A stretch of 64,000 bases of DNA from positions 310,001-374,000 of the forward strand of contig CAYQQQ010000001.1 in NCBI GenBank assembly GCA_964420125.1, read 5' to 3'. Below are positions 33,622 through 41,630 of this stretch, piece after piece (the first letter of the stretch is position 1; every line of letters starts with the position of its first letter). This stretch comes from CAYQQQ01 sp964420125. GTDB taxonomy: Bacteria > Actinomycetota > Acidimicrobiia > Acidimicrobiales > Microtrichaceae. A program made the translations under genes and the position numbers. The notes beneath the pieces were generated by a model. That model was not told where the DNA came from. It saw only the letters and a list, made by a program, of their open reading frames with translations, and searched no databases.

Positions 33622-34299
33622 GTGAACCCCGACCTCGAGCCCACCTGGTTCATCGATGCCGACAGCGACGAGGTGGCCGAGTTCGTCGATGGCGTGCTCA
33701 CCGGAGCCGGTGTGGAGCGCGACGACCCGCGCGGCGTGGCCGTGGCCCTGTTCCGAGCGGTGCGCGACGGCATCCGCTACAACCCCTACGGGGTCTCGGC
33801 TGACCCGGCCGACTTCCGTGCCAGCGCCATCCTGGGATCCGAGTCGAACTGGTGCGTGCCCAAGGCGGTGCTCTACACGGCCACGCTGCGCCACGTCGGG
33901 ATCCCCGCCCGCCTCGCCTTCGCGGACGTGCGCAACCACCTCACCAGCGAGAAGCTCTCGGCGGCCATGGGCACCGACGTGTTCGCCTGGCACGGCTACA
34001 CCGAGCTGCAGCTCGACGGCAGGTGGTTGAAGGCCAGCACGGCGTTCAACGTCGAGCTCTGCGAGCGCTTCGGGGTGAAGGTGCTCGACTTCGACGGCAC
34101 CGGCGACGCCCTCCTGCACGCCTTCGACGAGGCGGGCAACCGCCACATGGAGTACGTGCGGCAGCGGGGCACCTACCACGACCTCCCCTTCGAGGAGATC
34201 TTCGCCAGCTTCGCCGAGGTCTACCCCACGATGGTCGACCCGGATGGCAGCGCCGCCACGGACGCTGCTGCCGACGACGACCCCGACTTCGCTCCCTGA
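33622..34299 (+). CDS. Transglutaminase-like (papain-fold) domain protein
   Basis: 225 residues. Cys in SNWCVPKAVLYTATLRHVGIPAR is the transglutaminase core nucleophile with its typical following helix; His in FAWHGYTEL is the second catalytic residue. The third position, usually Asp in W-x-x-D-P-T, reads LKASTAFN, so catalysis by the usual triad is doubtful. The acidic tail is rich in Asp/Ala. GTG 33622 with GGAGG 6-7 nt upstream. Such proteins may act as proteases or amidases; this one could be inactive. Confidence 0.8.
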   Translation: MNPDLEPTWFIDADSDEVAEFVDGVLTGAGVERDDPRGVAVALFRAVRDGIRYNPYGVSADPADFRASAILGSESNWCVPKAVLYTATLRHVGIPARLAFADVRNHLTSEKLSAAMGTDVFAWHGYTELQLDGRWLKASTAFNVELCERFGVKVLDFDGTGDALLHAFDEAGNRHMEYVRQRGTYHDLPFEEIFASFAEVYPTMVDPDGSAATDAAADDDPDFAP

Positions 34300-34327
34300 G
34301 CGCAGCCTCGGCGCCGGTGCCGCAGGT

Positions 34328-34816
34328 TCAGGAACCGGGTGAGCGCACGTAACCTCGCTCGACGGAGCGGGCGAGGATCCCCAGCGTGGCCCGCAGGGCG
34401 CCCTCGGACAGGATCGGGAAGATGCCGGCCTCGCGCCAGTGGTCGTGGATCTCCGACCAGTCGTAGTACGAGGTGACCATCGTGGCGCCGTCGACCGGCT
34501 CGAGCCGGTAGCCGTAGATGTGGCCGATCTGGGGCTCGAGCACGCTCAGGATCGTCCAGGCGATCTCGCGGTCGGGCTCGAAGGCGGTGATCACGACGGT
34601 CACGTCGTACTCGCCGAGCGGGAAGTCGTTGAGGGCCTCGCGGTCCATGTGGACCTCGAAGCGGTCGCCCACCGCGCCCACCCGTTCGCCGGTGGACGAC
34701 ATCAGCATCCCCGAGCTGTCGATGGCCACGTGGCCATCCGGGTCGCTCAGGACCGAGAAGATCTCCTCCGGGCGGGCCCGGATCAGGCGTTCGACTTCGA
34801 AGCGCTCGGTGCTCAT
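34328..34816 (-). CDS. SRPBCC (START/Bet v1-like) protein
   Basis: 162 residues. Starts with the usual VERLIRARPEEIFSVLSDPDGHVAIDSSG opening of polyketide-cyclase/SRPBCC proteins, with a central beta sheet and the long C-terminal helix LRATLGILARSVERG. Binds a hydrophobic ligand; identity unknown. ATG 34816 with GGGAGGATG upstream. It lies in tandem after the DUF1801 gene, 55 bases apart. Confidence 0.82.
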   Translation of the reverse strand: MSTERFEVERLIRARPEEIFSVLSDPDGHVAIDSSGMLMSSTGERVGAVGDRFEVHMDREALNDFPLGEYDVTVVITAFEPDREIAWTILSVLEPQIGHIYGYRLEPVDGATMVTSYYDWSEIHDHWREAGIFPILSEGALRATLGILARSVERGYVRSPGS

Positions 34817-34871
34817 CGCCGCATCCTCCCACGCCGGCCCCGTCGAGGGCGGTCGGCCCTCGCGGGGGCGG

Positions 34872-35225
34872 TCAGAGACCCAGCTGGGCGCGACGCACCG
34901 CCACCAGCCGCTCGACGATCTCGTCGGGCAGCGGGTGCTCCGGGGTGAAGTGCAGCGAGCCCTTGGTGGCGGTCCACGAGGAGAGGTCGTCGCCCAGCTC
35001 GGTGAGCACCGCGCTGCTGTGGGGCAGGTAGCTCAGGTGCTTCGTGAATGCGGCGAACCCGGCCAGCACCTTGCCGTTCACCCGGAACGCCGGCATCCCG
35101 TAGCTGATGCACTGGTCCGCATCGGGCACGACGGCGAGGATCTGGCGGCGCAGCGCCTCCAGGGTCCGTCGCTGGTCGAGGTCCTCCACGGTCGCCAGGT
35201 ACTCGTCGATCTCCGCGGCGCTCAC
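34872..35225 (-). CDS. DUF1801/YdhG-like small protein
   Basis: 117 residues. Matches the YdhG/YjbR-like fold: ISYGMPAFRVNGKVLAGFAAFTKHLSYLPHS, then GSLHFTPEHPLPDEIVERLV. Members are annotated as iron-chaperone-like, without firm function. GTG 35225 is chosen because a TAGTGT box ends exactly 8 nt upstream (leaderless); the GTG at 35237 overlaps that box and is unlikely. Confidence 0.85.
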   Translation of the reverse strand: MSAAEIDEYLATVEDLDQRRTLEALRRQILAVVPDADQCISYGMPAFRVNGKVLAGFAAFTKHLSYLPHSSAVLTELGDDLSSWTATKGSLHFTPEHPLPDEIVERLVAVRRAQLGL

Positions 35226-35233
35226 TGAAGAGG

Positions 35234-35239
35234 ACACTA
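35234..35239 (-). promoter_or_regulatory. -10 box, leaderless start of the DUF1801 gene
   Basis: TAGTGT on the minus strand, 8 nt before GTG 35225. Confidence 0.5.
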
Positions 35240-35279
35240 GCGACGCGCCCCGCCGGCACGGCAGGCACCCGAGGTCGCT

Positions 35280-35296
35280 TCACCCGCATCAGGTGA
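35280..35296. promoter_or_regulatory. Palindromic operator candidate, copy 4
   Basis: TCACCCGCATCAGGTGA, arms matching in 5 of 6 positions, between the divergent DUF1801 and glutamate decarboxylase genes, centred 124 bases before the latter's start and 63 from the former's. Identical at 15 of 17 bases to the reverse complement of copy 1. Confidence 0.5.
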
Positions 35297-35411
35297 GGAG
35301 TTCTCGCCGATCACCTGCATGCTGGAGGCGAGCCACCGGTCGCCACGCTCCGACGACGATCCACCGGACTCCGAGGACCGGCGGCCGGCGCCCGCCCCGA
35401 CAGGAGAGCCC

Positions 35412-36857
35412 ATGCACCACGACGTTCCCGTTCCCATCCACGCCCTGCCGTCGTTCCAGCACCGCATCGACCCGCTGGTGTTCCCCGAGGACGGCATGCA
35501 TCCCGACGCCGCCTACGAGCTGCTGCACACCACCCTGATGCTCGACGGCCGGCCCACGCTCAACCTGGCGTCGTTCGTGACCACCTGGATGGAGCCGCAG
35601 GCCGAGACCCTCATCCACGAGACCCTGAACAAGAACCACATCGACCACGAGGAGTACCCGGCGGCGTCGCTGGTCGAAGAGGCCTGCGTGCACATGCTGG
35701 GTGCCCTGTTCCACGCTCCCGATTCCGCCGAGGTGGTCGGGGTGGCCACGATCGGCTCCTCCGAGGCGATCATGCTGGGCCTGCTGGCCCACAAGTGGAC
35801 CTGGCGGGCCCGGCGGGAGGCCGCCGGGCAGGACACGTCGCGCCCGAACGTGGTCTTCGGCGCCGAGACCCACGTGGTGTGGGACAAGTTCGCCAAGTAC
35901 TTCGACGTGGAGATGCGCAAGATCCCCATGAAGCCGGATCGCTTCGTGCTCGCTGCGGAGGACGTGGCGCCCTTCCTCGACGAGAACACCATCGCCGTGG
36001 GAGCGGTGCTGGGCACCACCCACATCGGAGAGGCCGACCCCATCTCCGAGCTCAACGACCTGCTGGTGAAGGTGAAGGCGGACAAGGGCTGGGACATCCC
36101 CCTCCACGTCGACGGCGCCAGCGGAGGGTTCATCGCCCCCTTCGCCCACCCGGACTTCCTGTTCGACTTCCGTCTGGAGCAGGTGTGGTCGATCAACGCC
36201 TCCGGCCACAAGTACGGCCTGGTCTACCCGGGCATCGGTTGGCTGATCTTCCGCGACCGCTCCAAGCTGCCCGAGGAGCTGGTGTTCAACGTCAACTACC
36301 TGGGTGGAGCCCAGCCGACCTACACGTTCAACTTCTCCCGGGGTTCGTCGATGGTCCAGGCCCAGGCCTACAACTTCCTGCGGCTGGGGCGCCGTGGCTA
36401 CACCGAGGTCGTCGATGCGATGATGGCCAACGCCCGCTACCTCAACGAGCAGCTGGAGGGAAGCGGCAAGTTCGAGCTCCTCAACCCCGGCCTGGCCGAG
36501 CCGGTGGTGACCTTCAAGATCAAGGGCGACCCCGGCTTCGACGTGTACCAGCTGTCGGACCGCCTGCGGGAGAACGGGTGGATCGTCCCCGCGTACAGCC
36601 TCCCACCCGATGCCCAGGACGTGCACCTGATGCGGGTGGTGGTGCGCATCGACCTCAGCCGCCGCCTGATCGACATGCTCCTGCTGGACATCCTGCAGGC
36701 GTGGGAGCAGCTGTCCGAAGAGCGGCCGCCGAAGCGGGAGGTGTCACGCCCGGACCTGTGGACCGACCCCACGAAGGCGGCGGCGCACAGCAAGCGACGC
36801 ACCCGGGAACGCACGGCTTCAGGCAGCGGCCCGCACCCGCCCCACGGCGGTGACTAG
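35412..36857 (+). CDS. gadB: Glutamate decarboxylase (PLP-dependent)
   Basis: 481 residues. Converts glutamate to GABA while consuming a proton, the basis of acid resistance in other bacteria. Seen: substrate region LNLASFVTTWMEP, IGSSEAIMLG phosphate contact, HVDGASGGF with the PLP-stacking and Asp residues, and SINASGHKYG with the Schiff-base Lys at 267. C-terminal tail is longer than in E. coli GadB, basic and poorly structured. ATG 35412 with AGGAG. No glutamate/GABA antiporter is adjacent. Its last 4 bases overlap the convergent dehydrogenase gene. The upstream palindrome suggests membership in the regulon of the left-edge regulator (inference). Confidence 0.95.
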   Translation: MHHDVPVPIHALPSFQHRIDPLVFPEDGMHPDAAYELLHTTLMLDGRPTLNLASFVTTWMEPQAETLIHETLNKNHIDHEEYPAASLVEEACVHMLGALFHAPDSAEVVGVATIGSSEAIMLGLLAHKWTWRARREAAGQDTSRPNVVFGAETHVVWDKFAKYFDVEMRKIPMKPDRFVLAAEDVAPFLDENTIAVGAVLGTTHIGEADPISELNDLLVKVKADKGWDIPLHVDGASGGFIAPFAHPDFLFDFRLEQVWSINASGHKYGLVYPGIGWLIFRDRSKLPEELVFNVNYLGGAQPTYTFNFSRGSSMVQAQAYNFLRLGRRGYTEVVDAMMANARYLNEQLEGSGKFELLNPGLAEPVVTFKIKGDPGFDVYQLSDRLRENGWIVPAYSLPPDAQDVHLMRVVVRIDLSRRLIDMLLLDILQAWEQLSEERPPKREVSRPDLWTDPTKAAAHSKRRTRERTASGSGPHPPHGGD

Positions 36858-37837
36858 GGCCGTAGCGGGAGGCCGGCGGCTTCGTACACAGCGTCGATGA
36901 CCTCCATGTTGGCCACCGAGTCCGCCGGCCCGGTGAGCACGGGTGCGCCCTCGCGAACCGCGTCGCGGAACGCCTCGAGCTGGTATCGGTAGGTCGGCAC
37001 CCGGGGGAACCGCTCGCGGCGCACCGTCCCGTCGGTGGTGCGCACGGTGAAGCGGTGGAACACCTGGGGCACCGTGGCGTTGAGCACCCTCAGCTCCCCC
37101 TTCGAGCCCACGACCCGGAACCCGATCCTCAGGAGCCGGGCCCCGTAGAACGACACCGTGAATCCCCCGTGCGCCCCGCCGGGGAAGCGGAGCTCGGCCT
37201 TCGCCCACCGGTCCACCCCCGGGGAGCGCTCCCGGACCCGGGCGTCCACCACCGAGGGCTCCTCCCCGGTGAGCGAGCGGAGCTGGTGGATGGCGTAGCA
37301 CCCGAGGTCCATCACCGCGCCACCGGCGAGGTCGAGCTCGAAGCGGATGTCGTGGCGCTTGAGCAGGGGTATCTGCATCCAGGACTCGAGCAGGTGCAGC
37401 TCGCCGAGCTCACCGCTGCGCACCACCTCCACCGCCCGCGCCATGAGCGGGTGGTAGCGGTAGTGGAACGCCTCCATGAGCACCTGCCCCGAGGCCTCGG
37501 CCGCGGTCGCCACCTCCCGGGCCTGGGCGGCGTTGGAGGTGAGCGGCTTCTCGCACAGCACGTGGCGGCCGGCCTCGAGGGCGGCGATCGTCCATCGGGC
37601 ATGGAGTCCGTTGGGGAGCGGGTTGTAGACCGCGTCGAGGTCGGGGCGCGTGACCAGCGCCTCATAGGAGCCCACCACCTCAGGGATCCCGTGGGAGTCG
37701 GCGAAGGCCCGGGCGCGGGACGGGTCACGGGCGGCGACGGCCACCACCTCGACGCCGTCGACCTTCCCTGCCGGGCGGATCAGCGCGCTCGGCGCGATCT
37801 GGGCGGCGCCGAGCACGCCGATGCGCAGGGTGGACAT
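36854..37837 (-). CDS. Gfo/Idh/MocA-family NAD(P)-dependent dehydrogenase
   Basis: 327 residues. N-terminal Rossmann fold with GVLGAAQIAPSALI as dinucleotide loop, EKPLTSNAAQA carrying the catalytic-site Lys of the E-K-P motif, and the C-terminal alpha/beta domain with GGAVMDLGCYAIHQLR. Acts on a sugar or polyol; sequence resembles dihydrodiol-dehydrogenase-like members. ATG 37837 set by TAGTGT 7 nt upstream. Confidence 0.9.
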   Translation of the reverse strand: MSTLRIGVLGAAQIAPSALIRPAGKVDGVEVVAVAARDPSRARAFADSHGIPEVVGSYEALVTRPDLDAVYNPLPNGLHARWTIAALEAGRHVLCEKPLTSNAAQAREVATAAEASGQVLMEAFHYRYHPLMARAVEVVRSGELGELHLLESWMQIPLLKRHDIRFELDLAGGAVMDLGCYAIHQLRSLTGEEPSVVDARVRERSPGVDRWAKAELRFPGGAHGGFTVSFYGARLLRIGFRVVGSKGELRVLNATVPQVFHRFTVRTTDGTVRRERFPRVPTYRYQLEAFRDAVREGAPVLTGPADSVANMEVIDAVYEAAGLPLRP

Positions 37838-37844
37838 GGCGGCG

Positions 37845-37850
37845 ACACTA
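37845..37850 (-). promoter_or_regulatory. -10 box, leaderless start of the Gfo/Idh/MocA gene
   Basis: TAGTGT on the minus strand, 7 nt before ATG 37837. Confidence 0.5.
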
Positions 37851-37924
37851 CCCACCCGGGCGAGCGCTCCCCGTGCCGGTCCGGCTGACCCTCCTCCCGT
37901 CGACGGCTCCGACGAGCCAGATTG

Positions 37925-37942
37925 ACTCAACATATCTTGAGT
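37925..37942. promoter_or_regulatory. ArsR operator overlapping the arsenic-operon promoter
   Basis: ACTCAACATATCTTGAGT, a palindrome with one symmetric mismatch pair, in an AT-rich patch unusual for this sequence. TATCTT (37933-37938) within it could be the -10 box, so repressor binding would occlude RNA polymerase. Starts 32 nt before ATG 37957. Confidence 0.65.
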
Positions 37943-37956
37943 GACAGGCTCCGGCG

Positions 37957-38634
37957 ATGGACCTCCCGGACGACGACGTCACCGCCCGCGCCGCACGCCA
38001 CGCGGCCCTGGGCGACCCGATCCGCCTGGCCATCGCCGACGAGCTGGCCCGCTCCGATCGGGCGCCGGTGGAGCTGCGCCACCGCTTCGGCCTCGAGTCC
38101 AACCTGCTGGCCCACCACCTCGACGTGCTGGAGCGCGCCGGCGTGGTGGAGCGCTCCCGTTCCCGCGGCGACGCCCGGCGGCGCTACGTGCGCCTGTGCC
38201 ACGCTGCGCTGGAGGGACTGCGACCCTCCCCCCGGCTCCGGGCCCGCTCGGCGCTGTTCGTGTGCAGCCACAACTCGGCGCGCAGCCAGCTGGCGGCCGC
38301 GCTGTGGCGACGCCTCACCGGCTCGTCCGCCACCTCGGCGGGCACCCACCCCGCTGCCTGCGTCCACCCCGGCGCCGTCGCCGCCGCCGAACGGGCCGGC
38401 CTCGACCTCTCCGCCGCCCGGCCGCGACCACTCGCCCAGGTCGATGCCGGCGACGCCCTCGTGGTGACGGTCTGCGATCAGGCCCACGAGGAGCTCCCGG
38501 CGGATCCGCAGCGGCTGCACTGGTCCGTCGCCGACCCGGCGGCCGTGGGCACGCGCTCGGCCTTCGATGCGACGGTGGCCGAGCTGGGAGATCGGATCTC
38601 CTCCGTCGCCCTCGCCCCGGGAGCCGTCCGATGA
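37957..38634 (+). CDS. ArsR-type repressor fused to LMW-phosphatase-type arsenate reductase
   Basis: 225 residues, a fusion. Residues about 10-85 form an ArsR/SmtB winged helix (ARHAALGDPIRLAIADEL, SNLLAHHLDVLERAGVVER). Residues about 98-225 form a low-molecular-weight phosphatase/ArsC domain with the P-loop CSHNSARS (C103). Metalloid-binding Cys of the repressor are not evident in the recognition helix; C81 and C103 are candidates. The ArsC part would reduce arsenate or sense arsenic. ATGA overlap with the channel gene. Confidence 0.88.
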   Translation: MDLPDDDVTARAARHAALGDPIRLAIADELARSDRAPVELRHRFGLESNLLAHHLDVLERAGVVERSRSRGDARRRYVRLCHAALEGLRPSPRLRARSALFVCSHNSARSQLAAALWRRLTGSSATSAGTHPAACVHPGAVAAAERAGLDLSAARPRPLAQVDAGDALVVTVCDQAHEELPADPQRLHWSVADPAAVGTRSAFDATVAELGDRISSVALAPGAVR

Positions 38635-39386
38635 TCGTCGACCCGCTGCATCCCACCGATCAGGAGCTGGCGGTCCAGGTCGAGACCGGCACCGGGGAGC
38701 TGCGACTGGAGCTCACCCGCCGGCTGGCGGCCGAGGCGCTGGGCACCGCACTGCTGGTGATGGCCGTGGTCGGCTCGGGGATCGCCGCCTCCCGGCTCTC
38801 CTCGGGGGACGTGGGGCTCCAGCTGCTGGAGAACGCTGCGGCGACCGCCGGTGCCCTGGTGGGCCTCATCCTCATGTTCGGCGCCGTCTCCGGCGCCCAC
38901 TTCAACCCGGTGGTCACCCTCACCGACCGGCTGCTGGGCACCACCACCACACGCGACACCGGCCTCTACGTGCTGGCCCAGGTGGCCGGCGGCTGCGCGG
39001 GAGCCGTGCTCGCCAACCTGATGTTCGAGCTGCCGGCGGTGGAGCTCTCCACCACCGAACGGTCCTCGCCGGCGCTGTGGCTCTCGGAGGTGGTGGCCAC
39101 CGTCGGTCTGCTGCTGGTCATCCAGGGCTGCGTGCGCACGGGCAGGGCGAGGGTCGTGCCCTTCGCCGTGGCCGCCTGGATCGGCGGTGCCTACTGGTTC
39201 ACGTCCTCCACGAGCTTCGCCAACCCGGCGGTCACCCTGGCCCGCACCCTGTCGGACACCTTCGCCGGCATCGCTCCCGCATCGGCGCCGGCGTTCGTGC
39301 TCGTGCAGCTGATCGGGGCCGTGCTGGCCTTCGGGCTGATCCGCTTCTTCTACCCCCATCCCACGAACGGAGACGACGATGGCTGA
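38631..39386 (+). CDS. MIP-family (aquaporin-like) channel of the arsenic operon
   Basis: 251 residues, six helices with the two half-helix motifs HFNPVVTLTDR (NPV in place of NPA) and FANPAVTLART. N-terminal 35 residues are polar. Channels of this family replace ArsB/Acr3 in the Sinorhizobium AqpS operon, letting arsenite made by ArsC leave down its gradient. The position between two ArsC-type genes and the 4- and 8-base overlaps support the same job here. No ArsB or Acr3 is found nearby. Confidence 0.86.
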   Translation: MIVDPLHPTDQELAVQVETGTGELRLELTRRLAAEALGTALLVMAVVGSGIAASRLSSGDVGLQLLENAAATAGALVGLILMFGAVSGAHFNPVVTLTDRLLGTTTTRDTGLYVLAQVAGGCAGAVLANLMFELPAVELSTTERSSPALWLSEVVATVGLLLVIQGCVRTGRARVVPFAVAAWIGGAYWFTSSTSFANPAVTLARTLSDTFAGIAPASAPAFVLVQLIGAVLAFGLIRFFYPHPTNGDDDG

Positions 39387-39789
39387 GCGAGCGCCGGGTG
39401 TGCTGTTCCTCTGCGTGCACAACGCCGGGCGCTCCCAGATGGCCGCCGGCTGGCTCCGCCACCTGGGCGGTGACCGGGTCCGGGTGTACTCAGGTGGCTC
39501 CGAGCCGGCGTCCGCCCTCAACCCGGCGGCGGTGGAGGTCATGGCCGAGGTGGGGGTGGACCTCACCGATCAGGTGCCCCGCCGCTGGAGCGACGCCGTG
39601 CTCGACGAGGTGGACGTGGTGGTCACCATGGGCTGCGGCGACGCCTGCCCGGTGCTGGCGGGCAAGCGCTACGAGGACTGGGCGCTCGATGATCCCGCCG
39701 GTCAGCCGGTCGACGCCGTGCGCCCGATCCGCGACGAGATCCGCCGGCGGGTCGAAGCGCTGATGGCCTCCCTCGGCATCGCCGGGTGA
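39379..39789 (+). CDS. arsC: Arsenate reductase ArsC (LMW-phosphatase type)
   Basis: 136 residues. P-loop CVHNAGRS with nucleophile C12; the further Cys pair in MGCGDACPV provides the disulfide relay of thioredoxin- or mycothiol-coupled enzymes; DWALDDPAGQP carries the general acid Asp. Reduces arsenate to arsenite. Overlaps the channel gene by 8 bases. It resembles stand-alone actinobacterial ArsC more than the domain in the fusion. Confidence 0.92.
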   Translation: MAERAPGVLFLCVHNAGRSQMAAGWLRHLGGDRVRVYSGGSEPASALNPAAVEVMAEVGVDLTDQVPRRWSDAVLDEVDVVVTMGCGDACPVLAGKRYEDWALDDPAGQPVDAVRPIRDEIRRRVEALMASLGIAG

Positions 39790-39823
39790 GCCTCACGCTC
39801 TCCCCCCGACTGACACCCAATCC

Positions 39824-39838
39824 GCACCGCAGCGGTGC
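39824..39838 (+). terminator. Hairpin after the arsenic operon
   Basis: GCACCGCAGCGGTGC, a perfect 6-base stem with a 3-base loop, 35 bases after the arsC stop; no T-tract. Its GCGGTGCA also recurs in the palindrome at 39906. Confidence 0.4.
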
Positions 39839-39905
39839 AGACGGGGTGGCGGAGCACCCGATCGTCAGCGCGACGCGCGACCCACAGCGTTCACATCGAC
39901 GGAAC

Positions 39906-39932
39906 GGCGGTGCAACACCGCCCTCGTAGGTT
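39906..39932 (+). promoter_or_regulatory. Promoter of the reductase/channel operon with overlapping palindrome
   Basis: GGCGGTGCAACACCGCC (39906-39922, perfect 7-base arms) occupies the -35 to -15 region, and TAGGTT (39927-39932) is the -10 box ending 7 nt before ATG 39940. A repressor or activator binding there would control the operon. Confidence 0.5.
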
Positions 39933-39939
39933 GCCCGCC

Positions 39940-41595
39940 ATGTCCACCCCCGACATCCCCGCCGCCAAGACGGCCGGTCTCCCCGTCGACCTCCACCGAC
40001 TCGCCGCCGAGGGCGACGGGTGGCTCACCCCCGAGGACCGCTACGCCCTCAAGACCCACGGCGTCTGCACCCAGGCCCAGCCGGGGGTGTTCATGGTGCG
40101 GGTCCGGGTGCCGGGTGGGGTGCTGCTGACCGCCCAGGCCCACGGCCTCGCCCGCCTCGCCCGCCGCTTCGGACCCGACTGGCTGCACCTGACGACCCGT
40201 CAGAGCGTCGAGCTGCACTGGGTCAAGGCCGCCGACGTGCCCGCGCTGCTGGGCGAGCTGGAGCGACTCGGGCTGAGCACCCGCTCGGCGTGCGGGCACA
40301 CCGTGCGCAACGTCGTGTGCTCCGAGGACGCCGGCCTGGGCCTCGAGGAGCCCTTCGACTGCTTCGTCGACGCACGGCTGATCTCCGACACCCTCGTCGC
40401 CCGCTCCGCCGAGCTGAACGTCGAGCTGCCGGGTCGGCTCAACGTGGCCGTCGGCGGATCGGCCCGCTGCCGGGAGGATGCCCGGTTGAACGACCTGGCC
40501 CTGGTCTCCACGGTCGTCGACGGCGAGGCCGGCTACGAGGTGTGGGGGTGCGGTTCCCTGGGCCGGTCCCCTCAGCCGGGGATCCAGCTCTCGGCGTTCG
40601 TGCCACGAGAGGACGTGCTGGCGGCGGTGGAGGCCATGGTCGAGCTCTACGTGGCCGAGGGGGATCACGAGCGCCCGGCCAAGGGACGCCTGAAGTGGGT
40701 GCTCGACCGGCTCGGCCCCGACGAGCTCCGGCGGCGCTGGGCGGACGCCGTCGAGTCGGCCCGCCACCGACCGCGGCCCCCGGTGCCCGAGGTCGAGGTG
40801 CTGGAGGAGGCCGACCGCGTGGCCGTGCTGTCCCGACGTCCCCCCGGCGGGTGGGGCAGAGGGGTCCGTCCCCAGCGGACCCCCGGCCTCGCCTTGGTCA
40901 CCGTCGACGTGCCGATGGGGGACACCTGCGGCGCCGAGCTGGAGCTGCTCGCCGACCTGGCCGACCGCCACGGCGACGGGGCGCTGATGCTCACCCGGGA
41001 CCAGAACCTGACGGTGCGCAACGTGGCGCTCGACGCGGTGGACGACATGCGCGCGGTGCTGGCCGCAAGGGGCCTGCACCTCGACGGCGAGGCCGACACC
41101 GCCTCAGTGCGGGCCTGCACCGGCTCCCAGGTGTGCTCCCTGGGCATCACCGACGCGCCCGGCGCCGGTCGGGTGCTCACCGGGCTCGGTTCGCTCCGGC
41201 GCAACCCGGCGCTGCGCGTGCACGTGTCGGGGTGCCCGAACTCCTGTGCCCAGCACCAGGCCGGCGACCTCGGCCTGGCCGGCTCCAAGGTGCGCATCGG
41301 CGGGCGGACCACGGACGGCTACCACCTCTTCGTGGGCACCCGGATCGACGACGACCTCTTCGGCGAGCCGGTCGGCCGGGTGGCCGAGGCCGACCTGCAC
41401 CCGGCGGTGGACGCCGTCGTCGGGCTGTGGGAGTCGGTGCGCCGAGCCGGCGAGACGATGGGCACCACGTTCCGCCGCATCGGCCTCGACGCCGTGGCCG
41501 CACAGCTGGAGACCACCCTGGCCGAGCGCTGGGCGACGGGGGTCGAGCCCGAGCTCGCCACCGCCGACGTGCCGAGCGGCTGTGCGGCACCCTGA
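39940..41595 (+). CDS. Siroheme nitrite/sulfite reductase (ferredoxin-dependent type)
   Basis: 551 residues with the two-fold repeat of the family: ferrodoxin-like half domains at about 45-115 and 300-370. Cluster ligands C393, C399 (C-x5-C) and C432, C436 (C-x3-C) would bind the [4Fe-4S]-siroheme. Siroheme-binding motif TTRQSVELHW and R-T-x-N-V-V variants are present. Distinguishing nitrite from sulfite reduction from sequence alone is unsafe, but the FNT channel gene 36 bases downstream favours nitrite assimilation. Leaderless ATG at 39940. No NirBD or assimilatory nitrate reductase in the window. Confidence 0.88.
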   Translation: MSTPDIPAAKTAGLPVDLHRLAAEGDGWLTPEDRYALKTHGVCTQAQPGVFMVRVRVPGGVLLTAQAHGLARLARRFGPDWLHLTTRQSVELHWVKAADVPALLGELERLGLSTRSACGHTVRNVVCSEDAGLGLEEPFDCFVDARLISDTLVARSAELNVELPGRLNVAVGGSARCREDARLNDLALVSTVVDGEAGYEVWGCGSLGRSPQPGIQLSAFVPREDVLAAVEAMVELYVAEGDHERPAKGRLKWVLDRLGPDELRRRWADAVESARHRPRPPVPEVEVLEEADRVAVLSRRPPGGWGRGVRPQRTPGLALVTVDVPMGDTCGAELELLADLADRHGDGALMLTRDQNLTVRNVALDAVDDMRAVLAARGLHLDGEADTASVRACTGSQVCSLGITDAPGAGRVLTGLGSLRRNPALRVHVSGCPNSCAQHQAGDLGLAGSKVRIGGRTTDGYHLFVGTRIDDDLFGEPVGRVAEADLHPAVDAVVGLWESVRRAGETMGTTFRRIGLDAVAAQLETTLAERWATGVEPELATADVPSGCAAP

Positions 41596-41630
41596 CCCGT
41601 TCGCCACCCGAGGGCCATCAGGAGGTTCCC

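Noticed and set aside
34324..34335. GGTTCAGGAACC as an operator or terminator.
   Set aside because: Only 5-base arms, lying at the end of a coding region; not distinguishable from chance.
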